Source: Eutrophocola salsuginis
GTDB taxonomy: Bacteria; Pseudomonadota; Gammaproteobacteria; Pseudomonadales; Pseudohongiellaceae
NCBI GenBank assembly: GCA_038147195.1
Contig: JAYQTB010000006.1
Coordinates: 62,001-126,000 of the forward strand
DNA length: 64,000 bases
Direction of reading: 5' to 3'
Positions 31,091-40,844 of this stretch are shown here, one piece after another (within the stretch, counting starts at the first letter, position 1; each line of letters begins with the position of its first letter). The notes under the pieces are model-generated. The model had not been told where the DNA came from and did not search any database. It was given only the letters and a program-made list of their open reading frames with translations. The position numbers and the translations under genes are program-made.

Positions 31091-31810
31091 CTACACCACC
31101 TCGGCAAAGGCCACGGTGATATTGTCACGGCCGCCCTGCCCCCTGGCGAATTCCACCAGTTCTTCCAGAGCCGCATCCAGGTTCTCGTCGTTGTCCGCCA
31201 GCACATTGACCATGGTGTCCTCGCTTACCATGTCACTGAATCCGTCTGAACAAACGAGCACGATGTTGCCTCCGGTGACATAAGTGCTGTCGGCGTCGGG
31301 TCGTGTGTGGGGATTGTTGCCCAGCATGCGGCTGAGAATATGCCGATTGAGGTTCTGCCCCAGCTCACCCCGATCGAGCATTTCCTGGTAAAGCGTATGA
31401 TCCGTGCTTAATCGGATGTGTCCGCGACCTTTCCGGTCGACCAGGTAAATGCGTGAGTCCCCCATCCATGCGTAACTGGCCTTGTCAGCCCCGACATGAA
31501 CACAGGACAGGGTGGTGCCCATGTTGCTACCCGCCATGTGTTTCTGCTTGTACTCGATGACCTGCTGGTTTGCAAAGGTAATGCTGTCCATCAGGGTTTG
31601 GGGAATGTTGGTGGTATCCTGAAGGTAGTCTTCACGGGTGAGGAACTGGTAGCAGCTTTCCACCGCGAGGCGGCTGGCAATTTCACCATAGTCGTGCCCC
31701 CCGGCACCGTCGGCGACAATGATGAGGCGGTTGACTGAGTCCGTAAAGAAAAAATCTTCGTTGTTAGACCGAACCAGGCCGACATCTGATTTAGCGTGGA
31801 TTTTCAGCAT
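31091..31810 (-). CDS. PP2C-family Ser/Thr protein phosphatase
   Basis: It is a metal-dependent phosphatase that would reverse Ser/Thr phosphorylation. The 239-residue protein has all the core motifs: SDVGLVRSNNEDF (8-20), IVADGAGGHDYGE (31-43), the MGTTLSC and YAWMGDSRIYL strands, SDGFSDMV, and RDNITVAF with the metal-binding Asp near the C-terminus. The usual ADGMGGH reads ADGAGGH here. It is convergent with the kinase gene, with no terminator between them. Small soluble PP2C/kinase pairs often act as a switch (for example in type VI secretion loci), but no secretion gene is nearby. Confidence 0.93.
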   Translation of the reverse strand: MLKIHAKSDVGLVRSNNEDFFFTDSVNRLIIVADGAGGHDYGEIASRLAVESCYQFLTREDYLQDTTNIPQTLMDSITFANQQVIEYKQKHMAGSNMGTTLSCVHVGADKASYAWMGDSRIYLVDRKGRGHIRLSTDHTLYQEMLDRGELGQNLNRHILSRMLGNNPHTRPDADSTYVTGGNIVLVCSDGFSDMVSEDTMVNVLADNDENLDAALEELVEFARGQGGRDNITVAFAEVV

Positions 31811-31879
31811 AGGGAATCCATGGGAATTGGGATAATCCTACCTGAATTATCATTTGCTGAATTGATTTAGAGTAGTCAG

Positions 31880-34081
31880 TTAGAAACGGAAGGTTTTGGT
31901 GTACTTGAGTGCGATCTCCGACTTTTCCCGGCTGAGCTGGGTAAAAGTGCCTTCGGAGTCGAAGTTGTAATTAACGACTATATATAAATCCTCGCCGGCT
32001 TGAGGATTCCAGCGAAGTCGGCTATTTATGCCTAGCGAACTGGAAAAGTTGTCGTATTGAACGAGATTGACCCACGACCACTTGGAGTTGAACGCATAGT
32101 TTGCGTTTGCACTAACGAGTCTAACAATGAAATCGCCATAGGGAAGCTGAATATCCTGGTAGTTGTAACTAAAATCTAGAAAGAAATGCTCGTTTGGCCT
32201 CCATTCAAGACCAACATCATACTGCCTTCGGTCGCCGTCATAGTACTCACCCATGTTGAACCCAATCCGCGGAGCAAAGTTACGCTGATTAGAAAATTCG
32301 ATCTGGCCATTGAGGTTTATGAAACTGTATTTGCCGGGAGGAATAATCACTCCCGGTCTAATCGCAAAATCTTTGAACAGCCCTTCTCGACTGCGTGACA
32401 CACCAAGACCAATCTGATCACCACGGTGCGTATTAAGATTGATGAATCGTGTAAAAAGACTTTCACTTACGAGTTTACCGGTGGCTAGGTCGCGGTCCTG
32501 GTCGAAACGGCCAAACATGTTGTAAACCCTAAGCACTGGGTGATCGCGAAAAAAGTGGCGAAATCTTCCTTGCAGACTGAAGGTTTCTATACCACGCTGG
32601 TTTGCAAATCCCAATGCCGGGTTGAAGTCCTCGCCCAAGTAAGCGTAGCCAATTGATCCGGCGGGACCATTACCCTGAGTATCCAGATTTAAACGCACAC
32701 CGTAGGCCGTGTCATCCCCATTGCGTCCTTCAGTGTCGGTCTGCTGATAATAGGCGTTGCCTCGCAAGGTGTAACGATCAGAAAACCGGGTATTCTGATA
32801 GCGAAAATCCATTCCGGCCAGGTGGTTGTCTGTGAGGCTGTTAGGATCACCATAGGTAAAGATGCCACCCACGCTAGACTCTGATAGCACGTTCACGTTG
32901 GCTCGACCTACAAAGACAGACTGTCCATCCAGGCCCGGGCTGTCACCCTGCTGCACAGCAAGCGCGCCAACGTTCCACTGCCCAACCCTGCCAGTCATCT
33001 TGAATCCGGCATCAATATCAATGGGTTTTCCTGTTCTGCTGTTCAGGCCGATCCGCCTAGAGTAAAACGGTATACCATTGCTGTTGTTGTTGTAATTTCC
33101 TCCACCGCTCAACCCACCAAAAGAAAAGATATCCACGTCCTGGAGAAAGAAGTCGCGTTTCTCTGGAAAGAACAGAGAAAAACGACTGAGGTTGACCTGA
33201 CGGTTGTCAACTTCGGTAGCGGAAAAGTCAGTGTTAAAGGTGGCAGCAGCGGTGAGGTTTGGTGTGAGCTTGTAAAAAACATTCAGCGAGGGGTCATATC
33301 GGTCATTGGTGCTGCCGGCGACATGGTCTTCACTAGAAGCCATGGCAATAGATGGAATTATGTCCAGACCAATCCCCTGACGAATATCCCGGATACCCGT
33401 AATTAGTCCCGTAGTTGTTGGATTGATGTTTCGATTGAAAGACGACCAGGCTATCTCTTCGCGCTTGCGTGCAATTGTGCGAGCTACTGTAAACCCCCAA
33501 GTATCAGACTGGGGATCGAAATTGAGGGTATTAAAAGGAATGGCGACCTCTGCAGTCCAACCTTCATCGTCAATCCGACTTTCCACTAGCCAGATCCCGG
33601 TCCAATCTCGATTCAGATTTTGCGGCTGGTCATACACCCCTTCCCGGCGAATGCCATTAGGATTTACTTGGAACTGATAGCCAGTGCGCCCATTATTGAA
33701 TGTGTCAAGGATGAATTCGAAGGCGTCATCGAACTGCATATTCTGACCCTGTACCAACTGCCTGGCACTGATGGCTGAAGGGTCGCTGTCATACAGACGA
33801 GCCGCAAGATAGAAGAAGCGCTCGCTATAGGCGAGATAAAATACGCTGCGTTCACTAGGCTCGCCCTGGTCCACTGGCTGGAACTGGTGCATGTCGGTGA
33901 TGACGGTTGCGGTTTTCCAGATCTCATCATCCAGCACACCATCGATATCCGGCTGCAAGTCGGTCCTGACGATCTCAACGCTTTTACGAGACGCACTTCC
34001 CTGGGCTAAAAGATCATGACCCGGCAGCACTGCAAGACAAAGCAGCACAAGGTAATTAATAAATATTCGGGCTTTATACAT
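31880..34081 (-). CDS. DUF5916-type outer-membrane protein with CBM9-like N-terminus
   Basis: This is an exported protein of 733 residues (start at 34081, signal MYKARIFINYLVLL... to LLAQ). The first 200 residues resemble a carbohydrate-binding module 9-like fold: PDIDGVLDDEIWKTA and FDDAFEFILDTFNNGRTGYQ. The rest is rich in alternating aromatic strands and ends in KYTKTFRF with a terminal Phe, typical of outer-membrane barrels. This is the layout of DUF5916 proteins, whose function is unknown. The longer start at 34132 would disrupt the signal peptide. Confidence 0.8.
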   Translation of the reverse strand: MYKARIFINYLVLLCLAVLPGHDLLAQGSASRKSVEIVRTDLQPDIDGVLDDEIWKTATVITDMHQFQPVDQGEPSERSVFYLAYSERFFYLAARLYDSDPSAISARQLVQGQNMQFDDAFEFILDTFNNGRTGYQFQVNPNGIRREGVYDQPQNLNRDWTGIWLVESRIDDEGWTAEVAIPFNTLNFDPQSDTWGFTVARTIARKREEIAWSSFNRNINPTTTGLITGIRDIRQGIGLDIIPSIAMASSEDHVAGSTNDRYDPSLNVFYKLTPNLTAAATFNTDFSATEVDNRQVNLSRFSLFFPEKRDFFLQDVDIFSFGGLSGGGNYNNNSNGIPFYSRRIGLNSRTGKPIDIDAGFKMTGRVGQWNVGALAVQQGDSPGLDGQSVFVGRANVNVLSESSVGGIFTYGDPNSLTDNHLAGMDFRYQNTRFSDRYTLRGNAYYQQTDTEGRNGDDTAYGVRLNLDTQGNGPAGSIGYAYLGEDFNPALGFANQRGIETFSLQGRFRHFFRDHPVLRVYNMFGRFDQDRDLATGKLVSESLFTRFINLNTHRGDQIGLGVSRSREGLFKDFAIRPGVIIPPGKYSFINLNGQIEFSNQRNFAPRIGFNMGEYYDGDRRQYDVGLEWRPNEHFFLDFSYNYQDIQLPYGDFIVRLVSANANYAFNSKWSWVNLVQYDNFSSSLGINSRLRWNPQAGEDLYIVVNYNFDSEGTFTQLSREKSEIALKYTKTFRF

Positions 34082-34316
34082 TTGATTTTTCAGACAGAGT
34101 TTTGCGAACTTAATGTACAGTGGGCGCAGCACACGAAACCAGAAAGGTGCGAAGTATAACTACATGATTTTAGTAGTAAACATATAAATCCGTAATTCAC
34201 AAATTATTCATATTCGTAGGGTGGGAGACTTTTCATTAAAGCTGTGTGGTTCTACACAGTCTCCAAGCCTCCGAGGTGGGTTTCTGCCGAGGTTCAACCT
34301 GCAGAGCAGGTTCCGT

Positions 34317-35246
34317 TTAGTCAGGGACGTACGCCCTTTGCAGGCTGCGGTGGGCATGATCGATGAACAAAGAAGGATCACCAAAGTCGTCCACATATTG
34401 GTCCAGCAAACCCATCTTCACCGTGTCTTTGGGACCCATACCGAGGTTGAGCTGTTCGGCCAGATCCAAGTGAAAATTGGTATACATCGCCCGCATGCGC
34501 AGCAAATCGGTGCCACTGATGATCGGGCCATGAGCGGGAATCACCGTAGTATCAGCGCTTACCACCTGTCCGAGGGTCTCGTAGGCGCGCAGCAAGCCGC
34601 CGATCCATGCACCATGGCGAATGTCCAGTACGGGCCACTCCCCGGTAGTGACCGGACCACCGGTGATCAGGGTGTCGAGGATGGGAAAGTACAGGAAGAT
34701 ATCGCTCTCGGCGTGCGCAGCCGGCAGATACCCGTAAAGGATTTCCTGGCCGGCAAATTTGAAAGAGCCGCTGCTGCCAAGGGTAGTAGTCGGGAGTCCG
34801 ACATCTGCCAGCGGCCCGTAACGTCCGTCGAAGAGAGAAGACATCACGGAATTTTCCAAAAACATCCTTGTCTTCTCGTGGGCGATTATATGCGCACCTT
34901 CAGCACCCAGCCGCTCATTGGACCCTGTCTGCTCAGGATGCCAGTGTGTGTTGACGAGGGTATTCACCCTGTCCTGTCCGAAGGTATTCAGTACGGCATC
35001 GATGAGGGCATCGGAGTGGGCGGCTAGGCCACCGTCGATCATCATCACACCATTTTCATTGATGCCCGGAATCGCAAACACATTGCAACCTGCACCCTGA
35101 AAGACCCAGGCATGGTTAAGGTCGATACGAGTGATCTCGACAGGTTGCGCTGCAGCATCCTGGAAAACGCTTTCTCCCAGGGCGGCTACACCCAATGCAT
35201 ATGAGCCTGTGGTGAGAACTTTCCTGCGGGTAACTGGTTTATTCAT
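34317..35246 (-). CDS. Exported metallo-beta-lactamase-fold hydrolase with altered metal motif
   Basis: This 309-residue protein carries a twin-arginine-type signal (TRRKVLTTGSYALG). The fold markers are present: VMMIDGG, a first metal motif NTHWHPEQTGSN (H101, H103), a downstream AAHAESD and PAHGP. The usual HxHxDH is HWHPEQ, so the Asp and the last His are replaced by Glu and Gln. The second metal site is therefore probably weakened or absent. It is the last gene of the DUF1592-DUF1552-ankyrin unit, 6 bp after the ankyrin gene. The substrate is unknown. Confidence 0.85.
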   Translation of the reverse strand: MNKPVTRRKVLTTGSYALGVAALGESVFQDAAAQPVEITRIDLNHAWVFQGAGCNVFAIPGINENGVMMIDGGLAAHSDALIDAVLNTFGQDRVNTLVNTHWHPEQTGSNERLGAEGAHIIAHEKTRMFLENSVMSSLFDGRYGPLADVGLPTTTLGSSGSFKFAGQEILYGYLPAAHAESDIFLYFPILDTLITGGPVTTGEWPVLDIRHGAWIGGLLRAYETLGQVVSADTTVIPAHGPIISGTDLLRMRAMYTNFHLDLAEQLNLGMGPKDTVKMGLLDQYVDDFGDPSLFIDHAHRSLQRAYVPD

Positions 35247-35252
35247 GACCGA

Positions 35253-36827
35253 CTACTGATGATCAACGGAACCAGGGACCAGTGCATGTTTTTCCACTTC
35301 AGGGTCAAGCGAAAAAATGTTGCCGGGATAAAAGAATGGCGGGCCAATATTCGGCCAGAACGGCGTGACGGCAAGTTCTTCGGTAGCACCCAGATCGCGC
35401 AATAGTTGCGCCATCCTCTTGTTAGGCGCAGGGCGCTGGCCTAGGAAGCCTATGTAACCGCGCGCCTCGGCATAATCCAGTGCAGTTAGCCCGTCAAAGT
35501 CTGAAGCGTTGACATCCGCTCCCAGTTCAACCAGAGCCGCCACGACCTTGTCGTTGCGCGCCCTGACCGCGTAGTGCAGCGGTGTCCCGCCGCGTGCTCG
35601 CTGCAAATGGTGGGGAACCGCCATGACATTCATGTTAGCACCGCCTGATGCCAGCAGATGGAGCCCCTCTACCAGGGCGTCCTGATTGCCACGGGCGCCG
35701 GCAATTACGGACACCGGAGTTTCCAAGTTTGCCTGGGGTTTGTCTGCCCTGGCCCCATGATCAAGCAACAACTGCATGACCTCGACATCACCATTGCTGG
35801 CGGCAGCTATCAGAGGTGTGGTGCCTCTGGACAGTGGACCACCCCGGGTCTTGGCTGGGCGATAGAAAAGCTCCATCTCGGGATAGGCACCATTCTCTAG
35901 CAACATCTTGACGATGGCCAGGCCATCAGTTTCATTCATAATGCCGTCAACGGTAAGACCAGCATTATTGCGGCCACTAACTGCCGCAAACAGTGGGGCC
36001 TGGCCAAACATGTCCCACTGGTTCACATCGGCACCCGCTTCGATGAGGCGCCGGGCGATATCCCAGTTTGCATTGAGTGCGGCCAGCAGCAAGGGCGACA
36101 CGCCGTCAGGGTCCGTCAGGTCAAGATCGACACCGCTTTTCACTAGCAGGTCCACACAAATCTTGCAGTTTTCCCGGACCGAGTACATAAGTGGCGAGAG
36201 TCCCCCACTATCCAGACGCTTGGCACGTCCCTCGGCGGTGACATGGCTGTTGTAATCTCGAATAGCCGAAATGGCATTGATATCCGCACCCTCCCTGATA
36301 AGCAATTCCATCATTGCCGGATGACGACGGGCTGCAGCCCACATTAGTGCGGTTTGTTGGCCCCACTGTTCTCGGGCATCGATGGTCGCTCCGTGCCTAA
36401 TCAGGAGTCGTGCAGCATCCAAATTGCCGGTCCTGGCGACCAGCATAAGGGAGGTCTGTCCTTCGGGATTAGCAGAGTCAACGTCCGCCCCTGCATCGAG
36501 AAGGATCCTGAGGATATCGGTATGGGCAACTTCAGCGGCCAGTTGCATGGCGTTGGCACCGTAACTGTTCGCGAGATTTACGTCGGCGCCCGCACGGATC
36601 AGTTCACGGACCCTATCAAGGTCCTGGTCATAGACGGCCCATTGCAATGGCGTACTTCCGTCAGGACCTCGCTCGTTGACATCCAGGCCACGGACAACTT
36701 CACCGAGCGGGGAAGGTACTCTCAGCGACTCCAGGTTTTGTGCCTGGCTCAGGCCCGAAAAGAGCAAGGTATGAAAAAAAATTATGACCAGCGGGAGTGC
36801 GTAAACTCGCCGATTACGGACTTTCAT
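35253..36827 (-). CDS. Secreted ankyrin-repeat protein
   Basis: The start at 36827 gives 524 residues with a signal peptide (MKVRNRRVYALPLVIIFFHT, cleaved after SQAQ). A GAGG lies about 12 bases upstream; a longer start would overlap the preceding gene. About nine or ten ankyrin repeats follow (DGSTPLQWAVYDQDLDRVRE, YGANAMQLAAEVAHTDILRI and so on), broken by a loop around EGRAKRLDSGGLSPLMYSVR. The C-terminal 60 residues are not ankyrin. It probably scaffolds periplasmic partners, most likely the products of the adjacent operon genes. Confidence 0.88.
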   Translation of the reverse strand: MKVRNRRVYALPLVIIFFHTLLFSGLSQAQNLESLRVPSPLGEVVRGLDVNERGPDGSTPLQWAVYDQDLDRVRELIRAGADVNLANSYGANAMQLAAEVAHTDILRILLDAGADVDSANPEGQTSLMLVARTGNLDAARLLIRHGATIDAREQWGQQTALMWAAARRHPAMMELLIREGADINAISAIRDYNSHVTAEGRAKRLDSGGLSPLMYSVRENCKICVDLLVKSGVDLDLTDPDGVSPLLLAALNANWDIARRLIEAGADVNQWDMFGQAPLFAAVSGRNNAGLTVDGIMNETDGLAIVKMLLENGAYPEMELFYRPAKTRGGPLSRGTTPLIAAASNGDVEVMQLLLDHGARADKPQANLETPVSVIAGARGNQDALVEGLHLLASGGANMNVMAVPHHLQRARGGTPLHYAVRARNDKVVAALVELGADVNASDFDGLTALDYAEARGYIGFLGQRPAPNKRMAQLLRDLGATEELAVTPFWPNIGPPFFYPGNIFSLDPEVEKHALVPGSVDHQ

Positions 36828-36870
36828 CTTGTAGTCAGACCTCATTGAAAATTGCAGCACTCGCCCTGGC

Positions 36871-38142
36871 TCAGACTTCAGAGAGTATTCCCGTACTGTC
36901 ACCAAACTCCTCAATAGGAATACCGGCCTTGGCTAGCATGGTGTGTAATAGCTTGGCATGGGGAGTGTCCTGAGGATAGTGCAGGTGCTGCCCACCCTTG
37001 ATTCCACCACCCTTGCCGATGAGTGCTGACGGCAGAAGGTTAGCATCATGCAAGTCACTGTTGCCCATGTTACTGCCAAAAAGAATGATGGAGTTGTCGA
37101 GGATATTACCGTCGACATCCTCCATTTCCTTAAGGCGCTGGGCAAACTTCGCCGCCCTCTCCGTCTGGTGACGCTGGATGCGCACCAGCAATTCCCACTT
37201 GGCCGGATCCTCCTGGTGGTGGGACAGCGGGTGGAATGATTCTGCGACACCCAGGTTGTCAAATACCCGCATGCTTGCTTCCTTGATCATACGCATTGAA
37301 GCGATGCGAGTCTGATTATTCTGGAAAGCAAGGGCGATCATCTCGAACTGGATGTCGAGCAACTCGGTAAAATCATCGGGCGGACCCAGTGGCGCATCTG
37401 GCAGGCCTGTTAATTCGCGGGCACCCTCTTCGAGTTTCTGAATGCGTGTTTCCACCTCTCGCACGGATGATAGGTATTCATCAACGCGAACGCGGTCGGC
37501 TGGGGTCAGCTTGCGATTCAGGCTGGCAGTGGCTTCACGCACATAATCCAGAAGGCTTTCGGATTGCTGCAGTATCTGGATGCGTTCATTGTAGGTATCG
37601 CCCTGACCAAACATGGTATAGAAAACCTTGCGCGGATTCCCTTCAAGGGGCAACGGCTGCTGGGGTGTGCGATAGTTGATGGCGCCACCAGGCTCACCGC
37701 AGAGTTCAAGCGACGGTAGGGGCGTGGTCTCACCGATTATCCTGGCGGCAATCTGGTCGGCCGTCATGCCCCTTATGCCTTCCGGCCTGCGGTCACGATC
37801 ACCAGGTGCCACACAGGACAGCCAGGTCTCTTCCGTAATCGAATGTGGCGCCGGGCCATTTTCAGCGGCCTTGTTTCTTAGGCCCGAGACCACGGTGACA
37901 TATTCATTGAGAGACTCCAGGGGCTTAAGAATCCTGGAGTACTCGAAATTGGTACCCGTCTGCTTTGGCGGCCATTCATGAATTACTGCGCCATGAGGAA
38001 AATAAATAAAGCCCAGGCGTGGGTATCCAATTTCTGCCTGCGCCATGGCCGGTGTCATGGCATCCAGCATGGGCAGGGCAATGGATGCACTCGCCCCTTT
38101 CAACAGTGTCCTGCGTGAAAGATGTTTCTTGCTAATAAACAT
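36871..38142 (-). CDS. DUF1552 protein with Tat signal
   Basis: This 423-residue exported protein begins with a twin-arginine signal (SRRTLLKGASASIALPMLDA). The first start codon (GTG at 38157) adds five residues and breaks no motif, but the ATG at 38142 has GGGGTG upstream. DUF1552 proteins resemble the DUF1501/sulfatase-like group found in planctomycetes and myxobacteria; the activity is not known. Motifs seen: FIYFPHGAVIHEWPP, SGLRNKAAENG, GSNMGNSDLHDANLLPSALI and GGQHLHYPQD. It is always neighboured by a DUF1592-type gene, as here, 52 bp downstream of it. Confidence 0.88.
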   Translation of the reverse strand: MFISKKHLSRRTLLKGASASIALPMLDAMTPAMAQAEIGYPRLGFIYFPHGAVIHEWPPKQTGTNFEYSRILKPLESLNEYVTVVSGLRNKAAENGPAPHSITEETWLSCVAPGDRDRRPEGIRGMTADQIAARIIGETTPLPSLELCGEPGGAINYRTPQQPLPLEGNPRKVFYTMFGQGDTYNERIQILQQSESLLDYVREATASLNRKLTPADRVRVDEYLSSVREVETRIQKLEEGARELTGLPDAPLGPPDDFTELLDIQFEMIALAFQNNQTRIASMRMIKEASMRVFDNLGVAESFHPLSHHQEDPAKWELLVRIQRHQTERAAKFAQRLKEMEDVDGNILDNSIILFGSNMGNSDLHDANLLPSALIGKGGGIKGGQHLHYPQDTPHAKLLHTMLAKAGIPIEEFGDSTGILSEV

Positions 38143-38194
38143 GGTCTGGCACCCCACTGGGTTAATAAATCAAAATTTTTCTAGAAACTATTCG

Positions 38195-40621
38195 TTATAG
38201 AGCCGCCTGTTGAGGCCTGCCACTCCCACTGGCACTGTCCATACCAGAGCGCATGAGGAAAGCATCACTGCTGACTATATTGTATACAATGGCTCCGAAT
38301 CGGTTGTCCTCTTTGGCAACATCGCGAACGATCCGACGCACTGTCGGCATGTCCTGAAAATCGACTATGCGACCCAAGGCAAATGTCATGAGGTGTTCAG
38401 TCAAAGATTGAACAAATAGCTCAGAACGGTCTACCAGTGCCGTCTTGAGGTCTTCCGGGCGCCTGATCTGCGTGCCATCTGGCAGCTCACCTGATGCGTC
38501 TATAATGCTCAGCGTTTCACGGTCGACTTCCTGGAACTGGCCCACGGTATTGAAATTCTCGAGAGCAAAGCCGAGCGGATCAAGGACACCATGGCAGTTG
38601 TAGCACGTAGGATTGGCGCGGTGCTGTTCTAATCTCGCGCGCACTGTTTCGGGCGGACTACCGGGCTTCTGGGGCAAATCGGTTTCCACATTTGGTGGCG
38701 GCGGAGATGGCGGCGAAGCCAGCAGCCTTTCAAGGATCCAGGCTCCGCGAAGCACAGGAGAAGTCCTGTTTGGGTTGGCGGTCAACATTAGGATGGCCCC
38801 CTTGCCCAGCAGGCCATGACGATACTCATCCGACAATGCCACCTTTCGGAAATTACTGCCCTTAACGTCATCGATGCCGTAATGCATCGCGAGCCGTTCA
38901 TTCAGGTAGGTGTAATCTGCATCCAGCAGACGCACCACAGACTGGTCGCTGCGCAGGACGCTGTCGATGAACAGGCTCAACTCCTCCTTGAACATAGGAC
39001 GCGGATCAAGGAAGCGGCTAGCATAACGGAACATAAAGCCGTTAGGGTTTATCTCATCCAGTTTGGCAAGGTTCAGCCACTGGAACGCAAAATCGTCGAT
39101 GAGCGTCTTCGCTCTATTGTCAGCTAGCATACGTGAGATTTGAGCCCTGAGCACATCCGGCTTACTCAGTTCGTTGTTATTAGCCAGTGTAAGTAGTTCC
39201 TCGTCTGGCAGGCTACTCCAGAGGAAAAATGACAGACGCGACGCTAGTTCGAGGTCGGTCAACATGAGGCTTTCGCCCTGGATGGGCCCGCCTTCGGCAC
39301 GGTAAATGAAATGGGGGCTGACCAGGATAGCGCTTACAGCCTCCTTGATGCTGGCTTCAAAGTCATTGTTCTCCCGGCTGCGGGTAAAAAATGCGGTAAG
39401 ACTGGTGAGATCCTCATCATCCAGCGGACGGCGGAATGCGCGCTCCGCCAAATTTGTGATGATTTCCCTTGCGCATGCCTCTTCTTCTGCAGTTTCCCTG
39501 GGATAGCAAACAAAGATACGTTTGCGCGATTCAGACTCACTCATGCCCGTGACTTCTAGCGGACCGCGGACCTGCAGGGCGTGCACCTTATGTATCCTAC
39601 TCTGCCCCCCTTCCAGTGCGGTTTCAGGAGAACGCTCATCACTCTCCGCAAAGCTGCGGTGTAGGAACGTCACCGAAACAATATGTTGTCCAGCGACAGC
39701 ATTAAATCGAATATTTTTCAGTCGGGCATTGATGCGCGATACCGCATCAGCCTGCTCCTTATCGATGGCCTCATGATCATCATCGCCCCCCAGCTCCGTT
39801 CGGAAAATTTCTTTGCCGTCCAGGAGTGCAATTACGGTGTTCCTGAATTCCATATTGGGAACTTCGCGACCCAGGGCAAGGTCGCCGATATTAAGTTCGT
39901 ATACGCCATCCGCCATGAAGTTGTAACGCACACTCATACCGCCCCGTGTGCCAAATGGCATACCCGGCTGATGTGATTGCTGTACACCTGTGCCCGGAGT
40001 ACCCCTGGCCGGCAGGGAGATGATCATGTCAGCCACACTGCCGAAGGTTTCGAGCACAGGAATGGGGCGGGTGGAACCAATGGCGCTATGGGCAATCGTC
40101 CTCGCTGCATTGAGGTACTGGTCGATAAATGCGGGCGATACCTGCAAGGCGGCCGCGTTGTTGTCAAAACCACCCTCGATATCATCCTCCGGCAATAGTG
40201 CGGAGGCATCGACTTCCAGTGCCAGGAGGTCACGCACGGCATTTTCATATTCGCGCCGGTTCAGGCGCCTTAGCGGCACGTTGCCGGCGTGCGGTGTCCC
40301 TGCTTGCTCATCGATGGTGTTTTCCAGCCAGGCAACCAGCGCCTTGAGTTCCCGTTCCTGTGGACGTTCAGCACCTGGCGGCGGCATATGCCCACCATTC
40401 AGGCGGCGGATGGCCTCCTCGAAAATCTCAGCCTCGTGGGAAACATCATCCTTCGACATGAGATTGAAGGCGACGCTGCCAGCCCAGTCTTCGTCGTTAT
40501 GGCACTGGAAGCAATAATCCTCGATGACCGCCCATTCGTCGGCAGCCTGTACCTGAGAAGAGATGGCGGCGACCGTGGCAAAGAGAGAGGAGATCAAGGT
40601 TTTTCTGACAATGTTGGACAT
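38195..40621 (-). CDS. DUF1592/DUF1588 haem-containing protein (planctomycete-type cytochrome)
   Basis: This is an exported protein of 808 residues (start at 40621, signal to QVQA). It has two potential haem c sites: C37-F-Q-C40-H41 and C673-Y-N-C676-H677 (CYNCHGVLDPLGFALENF). The order of regions is cytochrome-like N-terminus, DUF1587-like (NRREYENAVRDLLAL), DUF1595/DUF1592-like (LVSPHFIYRAEG to HYGIDDVKG) and DUF1588/DUF1585 at the end. The function is unknown, but the haem sites suggest electron transfer or oxidation in the periplasm. The longer start (40690) lacks a signal. Confidence 0.9.
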   Translation of the reverse strand: MSNIVRKTLISSLFATVAAISSQVQAADEWAVIEDYCFQCHNDEDWAGSVAFNLMSKDDVSHEAEIFEEAIRRLNGGHMPPPGAERPQERELKALVAWLENTIDEQAGTPHAGNVPLRRLNRREYENAVRDLLALEVDASALLPEDDIEGGFDNNAAALQVSPAFIDQYLNAARTIAHSAIGSTRPIPVLETFGSVADMIISLPARGTPGTGVQQSHQPGMPFGTRGGMSVRYNFMADGVYELNIGDLALGREVPNMEFRNTVIALLDGKEIFRTELGGDDDHEAIDKEQADAVSRINARLKNIRFNAVAGQHIVSVTFLHRSFAESDERSPETALEGGQSRIHKVHALQVRGPLEVTGMSESESRKRIFVCYPRETAEEEACAREIITNLAERAFRRPLDDEDLTSLTAFFTRSRENNDFEASIKEAVSAILVSPHFIYRAEGGPIQGESLMLTDLELASRLSFFLWSSLPDEELLTLANNNELSKPDVLRAQISRMLADNRAKTLIDDFAFQWLNLAKLDEINPNGFMFRYASRFLDPRPMFKEELSLFIDSVLRSDQSVVRLLDADYTYLNERLAMHYGIDDVKGSNFRKVALSDEYRHGLLGKGAILMLTANPNRTSPVLRGAWILERLLASPPSPPPPNVETDLPQKPGSPPETVRARLEQHRANPTCYNCHGVLDPLGFALENFNTVGQFQEVDRETLSIIDASGELPDGTQIRRPEDLKTALVDRSELFVQSLTEHLMTFALGRIVDFQDMPTVRRIVRDVAKEDNRFGAIVYNIVSSDAFLMRSGMDSASGSGRPQQAAL

Positions 40622-40844
40622 ACAGTTAAAATCGGTTCCTGGACCCCTATATTCGGTGTATGGGGCCGATTCTAGGGCTGAAAAACCCAAATATTGTGAA
40701 AGTTACTCTCGTCCGTGAAATTCTGAGGCAGAACTAGGGCTTTGTCCACCGCAGGCACCTCTAGTCGAGGCCGTTTACCGGGGCAATTTAACCCCGGTCC
40801 AGGCCAGGCACCTTGGGCCTGATCAAGCTTGCGGGAGGCCAACT

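Noticed and set aside
34296..34312. Small hairpin after the metallohydrolase gene
   Set aside because: Only 7 bp with a 3-base loop and no T-run; too weak to call a terminator.
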